NCBI GenBank assembly: GCA_023404345.1
Contig: JAEYCB010000002.1
Span: 1 to 42,763 of the forward strand
From: Bacillota bacterium
GTDB taxonomy: Bacteria; Bacillota; Clostridia; Christensenellales; Aristaeellaceae
Length of the DNA stretch: 42,763 nt
Direction: 5' to 3'
Each line of letters begins with the position of its first letter. Positions within the stretch are counted from its first letter, which is position 1. This document shows positions 42,619 to 42,763 of this stretch, in pieces. The notes beneath the pieces are model-generated. The model made no database searches and was not told the DNA's origin. It saw only the letters and a list, made by a program, of their open reading frames with translations. The translations under genes were made by a program, and so were the position numbers.

Positions 42619-42763
42619 ATGCAAGAGATTCACCTCATGTTGAAACCAGCGAGCGGTTTGTGCAATATGCGCTGTAAATATTGTTTTTATGCGGATGAAA
42701 CAAAAAAGCGCGCCATAGCGAATTATGGCCTTATGTCCTTCGACACGCTCCATTCTGTGCTGG
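42619..42763 (+). CDS. Anaerobic sulfatase-maturating enzyme (radical SAM), 5' part only
   Basis: The first 48 codons run off the window. The residues include KPASGLCNMRCKYCFYAD, with C-x3-C-x2-C (C15, C19, C22), the radical SAM [4Fe-4S] motif in the form typical of anSME. These enzymes oxidise the Cys of C-x-P-x-R sulfatases to formylglycine without oxygen, exactly what the six upstream sulfatases need. The start could be ATG at 42619 (AAGGAA about 12 bases upstream) or the in-frame ATG at 42607; the second has no room for a ribosome binding site. The gap from the DUF554 stop is about 20 bases, so it is probably in the same operon. Confidence 0.85.
   Translation, partial: MQEIHLMLKPASGLCNMRCKYCFYADETKKRAIANYGLMSFDTLHSVL

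Overview
The window looks like a chromosome segment of an anaerobic, probably gut-associated member of the Bacillota (Clostridia). Shine-Dalgarno sites are strong and purine-rich. Gene families (YesM/YesN-type two-component system, small RelBE, HipA-like and DUF3990/DUF3791 modules, IS5 remnants) and the oxygen-independent sulfatase maturation gene fit that group. No rRNA or tRNA was seen, so the genus cannot be named.

Region 1 (about 1-17,200) is accessory DNA with lower GC than what follows. It starts with an intact RelB/RelE-type toxin-antitoxin pair on the minus strand, then an orphan hypothetical gene and about 0.5 kb of decayed sequence. Next is a free-standing, AT-rich gene for a GHKL ATPase joined to a C-terminal PD-(D/E)XK-like nuclease region, with its own promoter and terminator, which makes it a candidate one-gene defence system. 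A HipA-like kinase follows as a multiply broken pseudogene. Positions 14,806 to 5,607 hold an eight-gene minus-strand operon: SF2 helicase ending in a sliding-clamp-binding motif, beta-clamp homologue, three unknown proteins, MoxR/RavA-like AAA+ ATPase, single-stranded-DNA-binding protein, and a ViaA-like VWA protein. Its leader carries a promoter-like sequence and a terminator hairpin, suggesting attenuation. The module reads as a self-contained replication/repair unit of a plasmid-derived or integrative element. A second toxin locus (DUF6788-like, broken DUF3990, small unknown, DUF3791) and a dead IS5-family transposase close the region.

Region 2 (17,288 to the right end), on the plus strand and GC-rich, is a sulfated-glycan utilisation locus. 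A sensor kinase and AraC-type response regulator come first, followed by an orphan solute-binding lipoprotein, a GH43 enzyme and two sulfatases. After a long hairpin and a promoter-like site comes a ribose-type (CUT2) ABC importer with one fused ATPase, one lipoprotein and two different permeases. Then come two more sulfatases, a small membrane protein, a GH3 enzyme with the NagZ Asp-His dyad, an HSL-type esterase, two tandem sulfatases, a beta-phosphoglucomutase-like enzyme, a DUF554 membrane protein, and the first 48 codons of an anaerobic sulfatase-maturating radical SAM enzyme cut by the window edge.

All six sulfatases have the Cys-type C-x-P-x-R motif and none has a signal peptide; neither do GH43, GH3 or the esterase. 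The inferred pathway is: sense a glycan outside, import sulfated oligosaccharides intact, then desulfate, deacylate and cleave them in the cytoplasm, using formylglycine installed by the adjacent anSME. The six sulfatases differ around the active site, implying several sulfate-ester positions or sugars.
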